Shown here in pieces: positions 54,636 through 64,000 of a stretch of DNA of 64,000 nucleotides. Made by a program: the position numbers and the translations under genes. Under the pieces are notes generated by a model, which saw only the letters and a list, made by a program, of their open reading frames with translations, was not told the DNA's origin and searched no databases. The DNA comes from Paenibacillus sp. LHD-38 (lineage in GTDB: Bacteria; Bacillota; Bacilli; Paenibacillales; Paenibacillaceae), in assembly GCF_031157315.1 (NCBI RefSeq), contig NZ_JAVIFU010000002.1:62001-126000 (forward strand), read 5' to 3'. Within the stretch, counting starts at the first letter, position 1. Each line of letters begins with the position of its first letter.

Positions 54636-54866
54636 TCATGACATAATGTCGACGATGACGCGCTTTTGCGATTTGACGGAAGCAGAAGTCACTACCGTAC
54701 GCATAGCTTTCGCTATGCGTCCCTGTTTACCGATGATTTTACCGATATCCTCGGGGTGAACCGAAAGCTCGTATATCGTGCCACGGTCATCATCCTTCAC
54801 ATTGATTTGCACCTGTTCAGGATGATCAACCAATGCCTTCGCTATGACAAGAATCAATTCTTTCAT
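54636..54866 (-). CDS. khpA: KH-domain RNA-binding protein KhpA (YlqC)
   Basis: 76 aa, a single type II KH domain with the RNA-gripping GXXG loop GKQG in IGKIIGKQGRIAKAMRTVV. In other Firmicutes it partners KhpB (Jag) in a small-RNA-binding complex affecting cell elongation. Start ATG with GGAGG 8 nt upstream. It follows rpsP and precedes a terminator. Confidence 0.95.
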   Translation of the reverse strand: MKELILVIAKALVDHPEQVQINVKDDDRGTIYELSVHPEDIGKIIGKQGRIAKAMRTVVTSASVKSQKRVIVDIMS

Positions 54867-54891
54867 CTCAAGGCCCTCCGCTATTCAACAG

Positions 54892-55164
54892 TTATTTCTG
54901 TTGCCGAAGCTCATGGAACTTTTTAAGAACACCAGCTTTGGAAAGCAAGTCGCGAACTGTATCAGAAGCTTGCGCTCCTGTTTGCAGCCATTTCAACGCT
55001 TTTTCTTCATCGATCTTAACTTGAGCCGGTTGTGCAACCGGGTTGTAAGTGCCGATCTCTTCGATAAAACGTCCGTCACGCGGCGAACGGGAATCCGAAA
55101 CTACTACGCGGTAGAAAGGAGCTTTGTGAGCACCAATTCTTTTCAAACGAATACGTACTGCCAT
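54892..55164 (-). CDS. rpsP: 30S ribosomal protein S16
   Basis: 90 aa. Early-binding 30S protein. Signature [20 protein letters not shown] followed by [27 protein letters not shown] upstream of the ATG. Between ffh and khpA, as in B. subtilis. Confidence 0.98.
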   Translation of the reverse strand: MAVRIRLKRIGAHKAPFYRVVVSDSRSPRDGRFIEEIGTYNPVAQPAQVKIDEEKALKWLQTGAQASDTVRDLLSKAGVLKKFHELRQQK

Positions 55165-55197
55165 GAAAATTCACCTCCTTCAAAGAGTAAACGATTA

Positions 55198-56574
55198 TTA
55201 AAACGGGAACTTCATATTTTTGCTGAGCATGCCCTTCAGGCCTTTCTTGCCGCCCTTCGGTCCTTTCGGCCCCATCATCGATGAGAATTGCTTCATCATT
55301 TTCTTCATGTCATCAAACTGCTTAATAAGGCGGTTAACCTCGACAATCGTCGTGCCGCTTCCTGCAGCAACACGCTTGCGGCGACTATGATTAAGCAGCT
55401 CGGGCTTTTGCTTCTCCTCTTTCGTCATGGAGCGAACAATAGCCTCGACACGGCCGATCTGTTTCTCATCGACCTTCATATCCTTCATACCCTTCATCTT
55501 GTTCATGCCGGGGAGCATATCCATGATTTGATCGAGCGGTCCAAGGTTGCGAACCTGCTCCATCTGCTCAAGAAAATCATCGAACGTAAATTCTGCTGTG
55601 CGCATTTTACGTTCCATTTCTTTCGCTTTGTCCGCATCGATATTCGATTGTGCCTTCTCAATCAGCGATAGCATGTCGCCCATGCCGAGTATACGAGAAG
55701 CCATACGCTCAGGATGGAACGGCTCCAAGGAGTCGATTTTCTCACCCATCGCTGCGAATTTAATTGGGCAGCCTGTTACGGCTTTGACGGAAAGCGCCGC
55801 GCCACCGCGAGTATCGCCGTCAAGCTTCGTCAATACGACTCCCGTAAGAGCAAGCTGCTCGTGAAAGCTTTGTGCTACGTTTACGGCATCTTGCCCCGTC
55901 ATCGCATCCACAACGAGCAGTACTTCATCCGGCTTCGTAACCTGATGGATTTGCTTCAGCTCTTCCATCAGCTCTTCATCGATATGCAAGCGGCCGGCTG
56001 TATCGATAATGACGTAATCATTTCCGTTCTCTTTGGCATGCTGCAGTCCCGCACGCGCAATTTCTACAGGTGATGTCTGATCACCGAGCGAGAAGACCGG
56101 CGCATTGATTTGTTCACCAAGCACTTGAAGCTGTTTGATCGCAGCGGGACGGTAAATGTCACACGCGATTAGTAGCGGTTTGTTGTTGCTTTTCTGCAAT
56201 AGCTTGGCCAGCTTTCCGGTCGTTGTTGTCTTACCAGCGCCCTGCAAGCCTGCCATCATAATAACGGTCGGAGGCTTGTTAGCCTTTGCCAGCTTACTTT
56301 GCGTACCGCCCATCAGCTCGGTCAGCTCTTTATTTACGATATCGATGACGACCATGCCGGGCGTGAAGCTCTTGGATACATCCAAGCCAATAGCCCGTTC
56401 CTTCACCTTCGCGATAAAGTCTTTCACGACTTTAAAGTTAACGTCCGCCTCAAGAAGCGCCAAACGCACCTCGCGCATTGCTTCGCTAACATCTTCCTCG
56501 GAAACCTTGCCTTTGCCCCTCAGCTTGCTGAACACATTTTGAAGCCGACTCGATAAGCTCTCAAATGCTGCCAT
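55198..56574 (-). CDS. ffh: Signal recognition particle protein Ffh
   Basis: 458 aa. SRP54 GTPase that binds signal sequences and 4.5S RNA. NG domain: AAFESLSSRLQNVFSKLRGK, G1 MAGLQGAGKTTTTGKLAKLL, CDIYRPAAIKQLQVLGEQ, DTAGRLHIDEEL, TKLDGDTRGGAALS. M domain (about 300-458), Met-rich, with MKGMKDMKVDEKQIGRVEAI and the RNA-binding helix around SRRKRVAAGSGTTIVEVNRL. It follows ylxM by 26 nt. Confidence 0.98.
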   Translation of the reverse strand: MAAFESLSSRLQNVFSKLRGKGKVSEEDVSEAMREVRLALLEADVNFKVVKDFIAKVKERAIGLDVSKSFTPGMVVIDIVNKELTELMGGTQSKLAKANKPPTVIMMAGLQGAGKTTTTGKLAKLLQKSNNKPLLIACDIYRPAAIKQLQVLGEQINAPVFSLGDQTSPVEIARAGLQHAKENGNDYVIIDTAGRLHIDEELMEELKQIHQVTKPDEVLLVVDAMTGQDAVNVAQSFHEQLALTGVVLTKLDGDTRGGAALSVKAVTGCPIKFAAMGEKIDSLEPFHPERMASRILGMGDMLSLIEKAQSNIDADKAKEMERKMRTAEFTFDDFLEQMEQVRNLGPLDQIMDMLPGMNKMKGMKDMKVDEKQIGRVEAIVRSMTKEEKQKPELLNHSRRKRVAAGSGTTIVEVNRLIKQFDDMKKMMKQFSSMMGPKGPKGGKKGLKGMLSKNMKFPF

Positions 56575-56600
56575 GTACCGTCACCTCCATTCTTTATGTA

Positions 56601-56963
56601 TTATTCGGCTAATTTAAATTGTGCTATAACATTCATGAGTACCTGCCTATCCTGCTCGGCAATGGCAAGCTCATTCACGCTGTTTACAAGCTGCACGGTT
56701 AATTGTTGAAGTGAATCATGTCTAACAAGTAAGCCTAGCTTGCTCTCGTAGCTCTCCAGCACCTGCTCAGCACGCTTTATATGCTCGTACACGGCTTGTC
56801 GGCTAATCCCGAACTCGGCTGCAATTTCCCCAAGGGAGAAATCATCATGAAAATAATATTTGAGAAACGTCCGCTGCTTCTCAGTCAAGAGCGGCTCGTA
56901 AAAGTCGAACAACAAGTTTATTCGGGTTGTTTTGGATAAGGCATCTGGTTCATTTGCTTTCAT
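56601..56963 (-). CDS. ylxM: YlxM/UPF0122 family SRP-associated regulator
   Basis: 120 aa. Sigma-70 region 4-like helix-turn-helix: [20 protein letters not shown] then [20 protein letters not shown]. YlxM proteins modulate SRP GTPase activity and are encoded next to ffh. First gene of the unit behind a strong promoter; AGGAGG upstream of the ATG. Confidence 0.95.
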   Translation of the reverse strand: MKANEPDALSKTTRINLLFDFYEPLLTEKQRTFLKYYFHDDFSLGEIAAEFGISRQAVYEHIKRAEQVLESYESKLGLLVRHDSLQQLTVQLVNSVNELAIAEQDRQVLMNVIAQFKLAE

Positions 56964-57036
56964 CCCCTCAGCCCCTCCTGGTATTTAGCTTGTTTCGCCG
57001 ACAAGGTAAACACCTTTACACCTGACAACGTCTTTT

Positions 57037-57066
57037 ATAATACATGACGCCATAGGCTGCTGTCAA
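57037..57066 (-). promoter_or_regulatory. Sigma-A promoter of ylxM-ffh-rpsP-khpA
   Basis: On the minus strand a perfect -35 TTGACA (57061-57066), an 18-nt spacer and -10 TATTAT (57037-57042). Leader of about 65 nt to ylxM. Confidence 0.8.
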
Positions 57067-57129
57067 GCATTTCCCCTTGTCACCTTTACGAACGGTTCTG
57101 ACTGTCTGCTGCTTTTGCTCAAATCGGCA

Positions 57130-58137
57130 TTATTCCGCCTTTTTTTCCGTTTCCTCTGCGTCCTCGCGTTGAATCAATCCCGCAAACAACGCATGGATAA
57201 ATTGCTCTGAATCAAACTGCTGAAGGTCGCCCATCTTCTCGCCTAATCCAACCAGCTTCACCGGTAAGCTCAGCTCATTTCGAATCGCAATAACGATACC
57301 GCCCTTAGCCGTACCGTCCAGCTTCGTCAGAACAAGGCCGGTAACGCCGCTCTTCTCTCCGAACAGCTTAGCCTGGCTAAGCGCGTTTTGACCAGTCGTC
57401 GCATCAAGCACCAGCAGAACCTCATGCGGTGCTTCCGGCAGCTCGCGCTGAATCACGCGAAAAATCTTGTTGAGCTCTTCCATCAAGTTCGTTTTATTTT
57501 GAAGTCTTCCCGCTGTATCGCATAAGAGTACGTCTACACCGCGCTGCTTAGCCGCTTGCACTGCATCGAACATAACGGCTGCGGGATCTGAGCCAGATTG
57601 CTGCTTGATTACATCCACGCCAACCCGCTGACCCCATACCTCCAACTGCTCGATCGCTCCTGCACGGAACGTGTCGCCTGCCGCCAAAAGCACGCTTTTG
57701 CCCTCGCTCTTGAACTTGTGGGCAAGCTTTCCGATTGTCGTCGTTTTGCCGACACCGTTAACGCCAACGAACAAAATAACGGTGATACCGCTAGGTGCCA
57801 TGCGCAAGCCGGAATGATCGTCACCCTTCATAAGGTTTATCAACTTTTCTGATAAGATTGGCTGCAAGTCAGATGCATCCTCGATCTTACGTTTTTTGAC
57901 TTCGACACGGAGATCGTCAATTAGCTGCATAACCGTGTTGACACCAACATCCGCGCCGATTAGAATTTCTTCCAGCTCCTCGTAGAACTGTTCGTCAATT
58001 TTTTTGCGACGCGTAATAAGCTCTTCAACCTTTTCTACAAACGCCGTACGCGTCTTCGTCAAACCTTCTTTGAAAATATTCGTTACCGCTTCTGTTTTCG
58101 TCGCGATGCTTTCCTTCAGCTTCTTAAAAAAACTCAT
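57130..58137 (-). CDS. ftsY: Signal recognition particle receptor FtsY
   Basis: 335 aa from the ATG at 58137 with GGGAG 8 nt upstream; a 7-residue longer frame is unlikely. Membrane-associated SRP GTPase receptor. An amphipathic N-terminus (MSFFKKLKESIATKTEAVTN) joins the N domain (about 25-100) and the G domain with G1 FVGVNGVGKTTTIGKLAHKF, GDTFRAGAIEQLEVWGQRVG, DTAGRLQNKTNLM, TKLDGTAKGGIV. It follows smc by 41 nt. Confidence 0.97.
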   Translation of the reverse strand: MSFFKKLKESIATKTEAVTNIFKEGLTKTRTAFVEKVEELITRRKKIDEQFYEELEEILIGADVGVNTVMQLIDDLRVEVKKRKIEDASDLQPILSEKLINLMKGDDHSGLRMAPSGITVILFVGVNGVGKTTTIGKLAHKFKSEGKSVLLAAGDTFRAGAIEQLEVWGQRVGVDVIKQQSGSDPAAVMFDAVQAAKQRGVDVLLCDTAGRLQNKTNLMEELNKIFRVIQRELPEAPHEVLLVLDATTGQNALSQAKLFGEKSGVTGLVLTKLDGTAKGGIVIAIRNELSLPVKLVGLGEKMGDLQQFDSEQFIHALFAGLIQREDAEETEKKAE

Positions 58138-58178
58138 CGTTTCCACTCCCATCCTCACATTGCCGGCTTTTCTTTTCT

Positions 58179-61100
58179 TTATGCCGATACCGGCTCTTCA
58201 TCCTCTAGGCGTACGGACACCAGCTTCGATACGCCGCCTTCCTCCATGGTAACACCGTACAGCACATCCGCTTCTTCCATCGTGCCCTTGCGATGCGTCA
58301 CGACGATAAATTGTGTCAGCTCAGAGAACTCGCGTAAATATTGCGCGAAACGCGATACGTTCGCTTCATCGAGAGCTGCCTCAACCTCATCGAGCACGCA
58401 GAACGGAACCGGTTTTACCTGCAAAATCGCAAACAGCAAAGCAATTGCCGTCAAAGCGCGTTCTCCGCCGGAGAGCAGCTGCAGGTTTTGCAGCTTTTTG
58501 CCTGGCGGCTGAGCAACAATATCGATGCCTGTGTCCAGAACTCGGTCCGGCTCTACGAGCACCAGATCCGCCCTTCCGCCACCGAACAGCTTCGCGAATA
58601 CGACGACAAAATGACCGCGTATCGCTTCAAAGGTCGCTCTAAAACGCTTCGACATCTCATCATCCATTTCGCGGATGACCTGATAAAGCGTCGTTTTCGC
58701 CTCGATCAAGTCATTTTTCTGCTCGGACAGAAATTCAAATCGTTCGCTGACTCGCTCGTACTCCTCGATTGCGCCTAGGTTTACATCGCCAAGTGAAGTA
58801 ATTTGGCGCTTAATGTCCCTGACCTCATTTTGTGTACCCAGAATATCCTCTGGAATCGGATACTCTTCCTTAGCAAGCTCATAGCTCAGCTCATACTCCT
58901 CGCTAAGCTTGCGAAGCAAATTATCCAGCTCCACATCGAGCCGGTTCGCGGCAATTTCCGTTTGCCGCATTTGCTCTTCGACTTGTCTTAGCTGAGCGCG
59001 CTGCTCCTTCGTCTCACTCTCGCCAAGATCGAGCTCCGCAATACGCTGCGCGCGCGCAGAACGTTTCAAATCCGTTTGTTCCGCGCATTCTTGTTTCTTT
59101 ATGCGCAGATGATTAAGCTGTTCAATTTGCTGAACCGACTCATTCGCGTGTCTAGCGATCTCTTCTTCCTGCTGCGCAGCCAAAGAGCGTAAACCTTCCA
59201 GTTCCTGCTTCGCCCGACCAATCTCTGCGCGAACCCGTGCCGATTGATCCTCGAACGAAAGCTTTTCCTGATCTGTCTTCGCAGCTGCGATCTTAATGTC
59301 GGTAAGCTGGCCTTGCAGCTCCTCTTTTGCCGATTCGCTCGCTTTGCGACGCTCCTCCGCCATACGAATCGCTTCCTGCAGCCTTGCCTCGTCCACGACA
59401 AGCTGCTCTAAACGCAGTTCAGCCGCCGCTGCCGTTGCTTGAACATCCTTCTGCTCGGATAAATGCGAGTTGCGATCAGCAGAATATAACTGTCGCTGCT
59501 CATCCAGATGCTTCGCTTCATTGTGAAGCTGCTGAAGCTCAGCCCGGATTTGCTGTTCTTCGATACGGCTTTTCTCTCCTTCCGCACGCAGCTCTTCAAT
59601 GTTATGAGTACGGATGGAATGCTCCTTGCGCAGATCGCTTAGCTTATTTCGCAGCTGTTCAACCATCCTGCGCGCATCGGCAATTTCTTGATCCAGCGCA
59701 TCAATCTGACGTTGACGGCCAAGCAAGCTGGCTCCCTTCTTCTGCAAGCTGCCTCCTGTCATTGAACCGCCGGCATTAACGACATCCCCTTCCAGGGTGA
59801 CAACGCGGTAGCGGTACTGACACTTCGATGCGATTCGGTTCGCCTGTTCAAGCGTTTCAGCAAGCAAAACATTGCCGAGTAAGCTGTTTACAATCGCGGA
59901 ATACCGGGCATCAGTGCTCACTAAGTCAGCGGCAACGCCCACGAATCCTTCAACGGATTCCGCAGTGCGCTTATCATGCTCTGGCACCTGCCTGCTGCGA
60001 ATAACGTCAAGCGGCAGGAACGTAGCCCGGCCAAGCTGGCGCTGCTTCAGGAACGCAATTGCGGTACGAGCCGTTTTCTCGTCTTCCATGACGATATGCT
60101 GCAAGGCCCCGCCAAGGGCAGTTTCAACGGCAGTCTCAATTCTTTCCGGCACGCGAACGAGCTCTGCGACCGCACCATGGACTCCGCTAATGCCGCTATT
60201 CCCGCGTCTCGAAGCTTTGAGCACCTCTTTAACACCCTGCATAAAGCCGTCCAACGCATCCTGCATTTCCTTCATCGTGTCGCGCCTCGAAATATGGCTG
60301 TCGAGCTTTTGCTCCCACTTGCGAATCGCTAACGTAACTTCTTCCAGGCTTTGCGAAATCGTTCGTGTTTTCTCCGACTCGGTAAGCGTTTTGCTTCTAG
60401 CCTGTTCTAAGCGAGCCAGCGTCGCTTCAAGCGCCGTTGCAAGCTCCGAACGTCTCTCGTCCAATTTCGTTTGCTGCTCCAGCCACTTGGTTTCATCCTC
60501 GCTTATCCGTTCCATCCGACGTTGCAGCGTTTCTTGCTGTTGAGCCGCGTAACGAATTTCGTTCCGATGCTGCGCCATTGCGCTTAGCACTTCTAACAGC
60601 TCGCTCTTCAGTGTTTCCTCTGCATCAGCGACAGCGCCGCCAGCGACGCCTAATAAGCGCGCCTCCTCTTCCGATATCTTAGAGCGAAGATCAGCCAGCT
60701 GAAGCTGAAGCGCCGCTGCACGGCTGCGGAATTCTGCTTCCTCCTGCGTCATCGTAACGATTCGGGCGTCCTGCGCTGCAACCGATTCCTCAAGCTTTTG
60801 CTTGTTTTGTTCCAAATTGCGCTTGCGCTCCTTCAGAACCTCGCCATAACCCTCACATTTTTCAAAATCCTCGCTTATTTGAAGCATTGCCTCATGCAGC
60901 TGGTCGAGCACCAATTCCAAATCACGAAGCTGCTGACGATCTTTCTCTAAATGGGCATCATGCTTGCTGACTACAGTGGAAAGCTGAAGCTGTTCCTGCT
61001 GCAAGCGCTCAAGCTTACCGCTTGCTTCGGTCCATGAACCGTGAATCTGTTCAATGTTATGTACGTACATTGAAATTTCTTTCGTTTTCAGCTGCTCCTT

Positions 61101-61754
61101 AAGCGCCTTGAAATGAATCGCTTTCTCTGACTGCTTGCGAAGCGGCCCAACCTGATCATCCAGCTCCGTAACAAGGTCGTGAATACGCAGCAAATTTTGC
61201 TCAGTTTCGTCGAGCTTCCTCTGTGCTTCGCGTTTACGCGACTTGTATTTGACAATACCGGAGGCTTCTTCAAAAATCCCCCGCCTATCCTCCGAGCGCG
61301 TGCTTAAAATTTCTTCGATTCGGCCTTGTCCAATAATAGAGTAGGCTTCTTTACCGATACCGGTGTCCATAAATAGCTCGGTAATATCTTTTAGCCTGCA
61401 TGGCTGCTTATTTATCAAATATTCGCTATCGCCGCTCCGATGTACGCGTCTTGTTACGGTAACCTCGTTATATTCCAGAGGCAGCGCATTATCCGCATTA
61501 TCAAGGGTGAGCGAAACCTCGCTGTAGTTCACAGCTTTACGGGAATCGCTTCCCGCAAAAATAATATCCTCCATCTTGCCGCCGCGCAGGCTCTTCGCGC
61601 TTTGCTCCCCGAGTACCCAGCGTATGCCGTCAGAGATATTACTTTTACCGCTGCCGTTCGGACCTACTACCGCCGTGATGCCGGTTACAAATTCCATTTC
61701 AGTCCGATCAGCAAAAGACTTAAAGCCTGATAATTCTATCCGTTTCAGAAACAT
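58179..61754 (-). CDS. smc: Chromosome segregation ATPase SMC
   Basis: 1191 aa. Forms the condensin-like SMC-ScpAB complex. N-terminal head with Walker [21 protein letters not shown] and [20 protein letters not shown]; coiled coil (about 170-500); hinge (about 515-640, [20 protein letters not shown]); return coiled coil (about 670-1020); and C-terminal head with signature [19 protein letters not shown] and Walker [21 protein letters not shown]. It begins its own transcript and is followed by ftsY. Confidence 0.98.
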   Translation of the reverse strand: MFLKRIELSGFKSFADRTEMEFVTGITAVVGPNGSGKSNISDGIRWVLGEQSAKSLRGGKMEDIIFAGSDSRKAVNYSEVSLTLDNADNALPLEYNEVTVTRRVHRSGDSEYLINKQPCRLKDITELFMDTGIGKEAYSIIGQGRIEEILSTRSEDRRGIFEEASGIVKYKSRKREAQRKLDETEQNLLRIHDLVTELDDQVGPLRKQSEKAIHFKALKEQLKTKEISMYVHNIEQIHGSWTEASGKLERLQQEQLQLSTVVSKHDAHLEKDRQQLRDLELVLDQLHEAMLQISEDFEKCEGYGEVLKERKRNLEQNKQKLEESVAAQDARIVTMTQEEAEFRSRAAALQLQLADLRSKISEEEARLLGVAGGAVADAEETLKSELLEVLSAMAQHRNEIRYAAQQQETLQRRMERISEDETKWLEQQTKLDERRSELATALEATLARLEQARSKTLTESEKTRTISQSLEEVTLAIRKWEQKLDSHISRRDTMKEMQDALDGFMQGVKEVLKASRRGNSGISGVHGAVAELVRVPERIETAVETALGGALQHIVMEDEKTARTAIAFLKQRQLGRATFLPLDVIRSRQVPEHDKRTAESVEGFVGVAADLVSTDARYSAIVNSLLGNVLLAETLEQANRIASKCQYRYRVVTLEGDVVNAGGSMTGGSLQKKGASLLGRQRQIDALDQEIADARRMVEQLRNKLSDLRKEHSIRTHNIEELRAEGEKSRIEEQQIRAELQQLHNEAKHLDEQRQLYSADRNSHLSEQKDVQATAAAAELRLEQLVVDEARLQEAIRMAEERRKASESAKEELQGQLTDIKIAAAKTDQEKLSFEDQSARVRAEIGRAKQELEGLRSLAAQQEEEIARHANESVQQIEQLNHLRIKKQECAEQTDLKRSARAQRIAELDLGESETKEQRAQLRQVEEQMRQTEIAANRLDVELDNLLRKLSEEYELSYELAKEEYPIPEDILGTQNEVRDIKRQITSLGDVNLGAIEEYERVSERFEFLSEQKNDLIEAKTTLYQVIREMDDEMSKRFRATFEAIRGHFVVVFAKLFGGGRADLVLVEPDRVLDTGIDIVAQPPGKKLQNLQLLSGGERALTAIALLFAILQVKPVPFCVLDEVEAALDEANVSRFAQYLREFSELTQFIVVTHRKGTMEEADVLYGVTMEEGGVSKLVSVRLEDEEPVSA

Positions 61755-61778
61755 GTCTTGGTTTTCACCTCACCCCTC

Positions 61779-61807
61779 ATTGTACCACATTTTATGGGCC
61801 TTGATAA
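61779..61807 (-). promoter_or_regulatory. Sigma-A promoter of smc-ftsY
   Basis: On the minus strand -35 TTATCA (61802-61807), 17-nt spacer, -10 TACAAT (61779-61784). Leader of about 20 nt to the smc ATG. Confidence 0.7.
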
Positions 61808-61933
61808 CCATTTCAGCCGCTAATTGCGACCTAAGAGCGTTAGTCATACGCCTTCAAACAACACAACATGCAGCTATTTTCAAAATATAGGATTTATAGT
61901 ATTTAAAAGGTGTAATTTTCGTTAGTCATATAC

Positions 61934-61983
61934 TAAAAAAAGAGAGCATCCCTTAGGCACGATGGCCGTACGGATACTCTCTT
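61934..61983 (-). terminator. Intrinsic terminator of fabF-rnc
   Basis: A stem of about 10 bp with one wobble (outer arms 61941-61951 and 61972-61982) encloses a short inner hairpin and is followed by seven T residues on the minus strand (61935-61941). It lies just after the rnc stop. Confidence 0.85.
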
Positions 61984-61989
61984 CGTTAA

Positions 61990-62694
61990 TTAAGCTTGTT
62001 CCTGCGACAGCGTGCGCCATGCTTCCGCGGCAGCACGCTGCTCAGCTTCCTTCTTAGTTCTTCCGCTGCCAACGCCAAAGCGCTCTTCACCGAGATAGAC
62101 CTCAACGACAAACTCACGGTCATGCGCAGGTCCGCGTTCTTCGATTATCCGATACTCGACTGCGCCAAGCCCATGATGCTGAGAACGCTCCTGAAGCTTG
62201 GATTTGGAATCCTTAACCAGAAGACCGTAATCATTAGATTCAACAAAAGGAAACATATGCTCGTTTAAAAAAGCTCTAGTCTGCTCAATCCCTGCATCCA
62301 GGAATATTGCACCGACAAACGATTCGAACAAGTCGGCTAGCAGCGCTTGGCGCTGCCTGCCTCCAAGCTGTTCCTCACCTCGCCCCAGCAATACATGCGA
62401 ACCTAGCTCTAACCGTTCCGCAAACTGCGCTAAAGACGGCTCGCAGACGATTGATGCACGCATTCTCGTAAGTTCACCCTCAGGCCGCTGCGGGTATGTC
62501 GCAAACAAATATTCCGAAACCAGCAGTTGAAGAACGGCATCACCCAAAAATTCCAAACGCTCATTATCCTGAGCAGACCCGCGCTTATGTTCGTTTACAT
62601 AGGAGGTGTGGGTGAAAGCCTGCTTGAGCAGCTTCGTCCGCTTAAAGCTGAGCTGCAGCCGCTGCTGCAGCTCATAGAAGGAATCACGCTTCAT
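61990..62694 (-). CDS. rnc: Ribonuclease III
   Basis: 234 aa. Cleaves double-stranded RNA in rRNA processing and 4.5S RNA maturation. Catalytic domain (1-155) with signature [20 protein letters not shown] and the second acidic site [16 protein letters not shown]; double-stranded-RNA-binding domain (about 162-230) with [20 protein letters not shown] and [18 protein letters not shown]. Its start overlaps the end of fabF by 11 nt, so the two are coupled. Confidence 0.98.
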   Translation of the reverse strand: MKRDSFYELQQRLQLSFKRTKLLKQAFTHTSYVNEHKRGSAQDNERLEFLGDAVLQLLVSEYLFATYPQRPEGELTRMRASIVCEPSLAQFAERLELGSHVLLGRGEEQLGGRQRQALLADLFESFVGAIFLDAGIEQTRAFLNEHMFPFVESNDYGLLVKDSKSKLQERSQHHGLGAVEYRIIEERGPAHDREFVVEVYLGEERFGVGSGRTKKEAEQRAAAEAWRTLSQEQA

Positions 62695-63925
62695 AAACTT
62701 TCATCACGATCGATGCATTATGACCGCCAAAGCCAAATGAGTTGGACAATGCCGTTCTCACATTTGCTTCGCGCGGTTTGTTCGGAACATAATCGAGATC
62801 ACATTCCGGATCTTGATTATCCAAATTGATAGTCGGAGCAATGATGCCGTTTTTGAGCGTCAAGCCGAGTATAACCGCTTCTACGCCTCCAGCAGCGCCA
62901 AGCAAATGACCTGTCATCGATTTTGTCGAGCTGACCGCTACTTTATAAGCATGGTCTCCAAGCGCTTTCTTAATCGCCTTCGTCTCGGAGCGATCACCCA
63001 CCGGCGTGGATGTGCCATGTGCATTGATGTAGTCGATGTCAGATGCTTCGACTCCAGCATCCTTAAGCGCCTTTACCATGCAGCGAGCAGCGCCGTCCGG
63101 ATCTGGCTCAGTCATGTGGTGAGCGTCGCCGCTCATGCCGTAACCGATGACCTCAGCGTAAATTTTTGCACCGCGCGCTTGTGCATGCTCAAGCGATTCC
63201 AGTACTAGAACGCCGGCACCCTCACCCATTACAAAGCCGTCGCGATCAATATCAAATGGACGACTTGCCTTTTCGGGTTCATTGTTTCGAACGGACATGG
63301 CCCGCATGGAGCAGAAGCCCGCCATTCCCGTAGGTCTGATCGTCGCTTCGGCGCCGCCGGCAATCATCACATCGGCATCGCCGCGTTGGATTAATTTGAA
63401 CGAATCACCGATGGAATGCGTTCCTGTCGCACAAGCGGTAACCGCCGTGCTGTTCGGTCCTTTAGCACCTGTAAGCATCGACACTTGGCCGGAAGCCATG
63501 TTAGCGATCATCATCGGTATGAAGAATGGGCTCACGCGCTTAGGGCCTTTTTCCAGCAGGATATTATGCTGATCCTCCCAAGTGCCAAGTCCGCCTATCC
63601 CGGAGCCGACCATAACGCCAACGCGTTCGGGATCGGCATTTTGACCAATTTGCAAATCCGCATCTTTAACCGCCAATTGGCTGGCTACTGCCGCAAATTG
63701 CACAAAGCGGTCCATTCTCCGTGCTTCCTTTTTATCTAAACCGTAATCCTCGGGATTGAAGTTTTTAACTTCTGCCGCAATATAAGTTGGGTAATCGGAG
63801 AAATCGAAAGCCTCAACAACCGATACGCCCGACTTTCCTTCCAGCAGGTTACCCCAGAATTGCTCCAAATCGGAACCTAGCGAAGTAATAACTCCCATAC
63901 CAGTAACAACAACTCTTTGTTTCAT
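62684..63925 (-). CDS. fabF: 3-oxoacyl-ACP synthase II (FabF)
   Basis: 413 aa from the ATG at 63925 (AGAGGTG 6 nt upstream; a GTG three codons earlier overlaps it). Condenses malonyl-ACP with acyl-ACP in chain elongation. Catalytic Cys at about 165 in [17 protein letters not shown], His in [11 protein letters not shown] and His in [18 protein letters not shown]-terminal [13 protein letters not shown]. The 75 nt upstream (63926-64000) show no gene end that I recognise; acpP would be expected beyond the window. Confidence 0.98.
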   Translation of the reverse strand: MKQRVVVTGMGVITSLGSDLEQFWGNLLEGKSGVSVVEAFDFSDYPTYIAAEVKNFNPEDYGLDKKEARRMDRFVQFAAVASQLAVKDADLQIGQNADPERVGVMVGSGIGGLGTWEDQHNILLEKGPKRVSPFFIPMMIANMASGQVSMLTGAKGPNSTAVTACATGTHSIGDSFKLIQRGDADVMIAGGAEATIRPTGMAGFCSMRAMSVRNNEPEKASRPFDIDRDGFVMGEGAGVLVLESLEHAQARGAKIYAEVIGYGMSGDAHHMTEPDPDGAARCMVKALKDAGVEASDIDYINAHGTSTPVGDRSETKAIKKALGDHAYKVAVSSTKSMTGHLLGAAGGVEAVILGLTLKNGIIAPTINLDNQDPECDLDYVPNKPREANVRTALSNSFGFGGHNASIVMKVYEA

Positions 63926-64000
63926 TCGATTCACCTCTGTATCCAGCAGTATTGATGAGCGCGTGGCATCATCTCGTTATTCTAAAGCCATGGTGCTGTA

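Noticed and set aside
59872..60543. 223-aa plus-strand open frame opposite smc
   Set aside because: Ser/Arg-rich antisense shadow of the smc hinge and coiled-coil coding region; no start signal.
63926..64000. Possible 3' end of acpP at the window edge
   Set aside because: None of the three minus-strand frames ends with an acyl-carrier-protein-like sequence before fabF, so acpP, if present, lies further out.
1..64000. CRISPR array, tRNA/rRNA genes, prophage, transposase or restriction/defence genes
   Set aside because: No repeat-spacer pattern, cloverleaf-like gene or mobile/defence protein was found; the window is a compact housekeeping and motility region.

Overview
The window is a chromosomal block from a low-to-mid GC, Gram-positive, flagellated, sporeformer-type Firmicute. 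Gene order and protein character fit Paenibacillaceae (Paenibacillus, Cohnella and relatives). The layout follows the Bacillus subtilis segment rnc-smc-ftsY ... ffh-rpsP ... trmD-rplS ... rnhB-ylqG-ylqH-sucCD-smf-topA-trmFO-hslVU-codY-fla/che-rpsB-tsf-pyrH, with lineage-specific additions and losses. Almost everything lies on the minus strand. Only comM and an SLH-CAP exoprotein gene are on the plus strand. No tRNA, rRNA, CRISPR array, prophage or insertion sequence was seen.

Reading in the direction of transcription (high to low coordinates): (1) 64.0-57.1 kb holds fabF-rnc (fatty acid elongation and RNase III, ending at a terminator), then smc-ftsY from their own promoter. (2) 57.1-54.6 kb is the SRP/ribosome unit ylxM-ffh-rpsP-khpA, ending at a terminator. 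(3) 54.4-53.1 kb is rimM-trmD, meeting the oppositely oriented SLH-CAP gene at a shared bidirectional terminator. (4) 51.6-46.0 kb is rplS, lepB, rbgA, rnhB, then a FliK-like protein (YlqG type), a free-standing FlhB C-domain protein (YlqH type) and a YraN nuclease-fold protein. (5) 45.9-41.8 kb has comM on the plus strand, diverging from sucC-sucD. (6) 41.7-33.5 kb holds dprA, topA, a 0.6-kb hairpin-rich repeat-like gap, trmFO, hslV, hslU and codY, ending at a strong terminator.

(7) 33.35-2.2 kb is one nearly gapless fla/che operon of 40 genes. It encodes the rod, MS-ring, C-ring, export gate and ATPase, hook assembly factors, chemotaxis core (cheY, cheB, cheA, cheW, cheC, cheD), FlhF/FlhG placement GTPase/ATPase and sigma-D. 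Its 3' end carries fapA, a small unknown gene, a SwrB/DUF6115-like gene and a gene with a MltG N-domain-like region. (8) 2.2-0 kb is rpsB-tsf-pyrH with its own promoter; pyrH is cut by the window edge.

Flagellar assembly and chemotaxis are thus encoded with the alternative sigma factor, directly behind codY (a nutrient-responsive repressor) and in front of translation genes. The less ordinary points are: a FliK-like/FlhB-C-like pair away from the flagellar operon; a start-stop mini-ORF with a perfect Shine-Dalgarno inside a palindrome just before flgB; a dyad at the presumed fla/che transcription start; a hairpin that could hide the comM ribosome binding site; and several unknown proteins embedded in the operon. 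Statements about B. subtilis order and protein families are from general knowledge; no database search was run.
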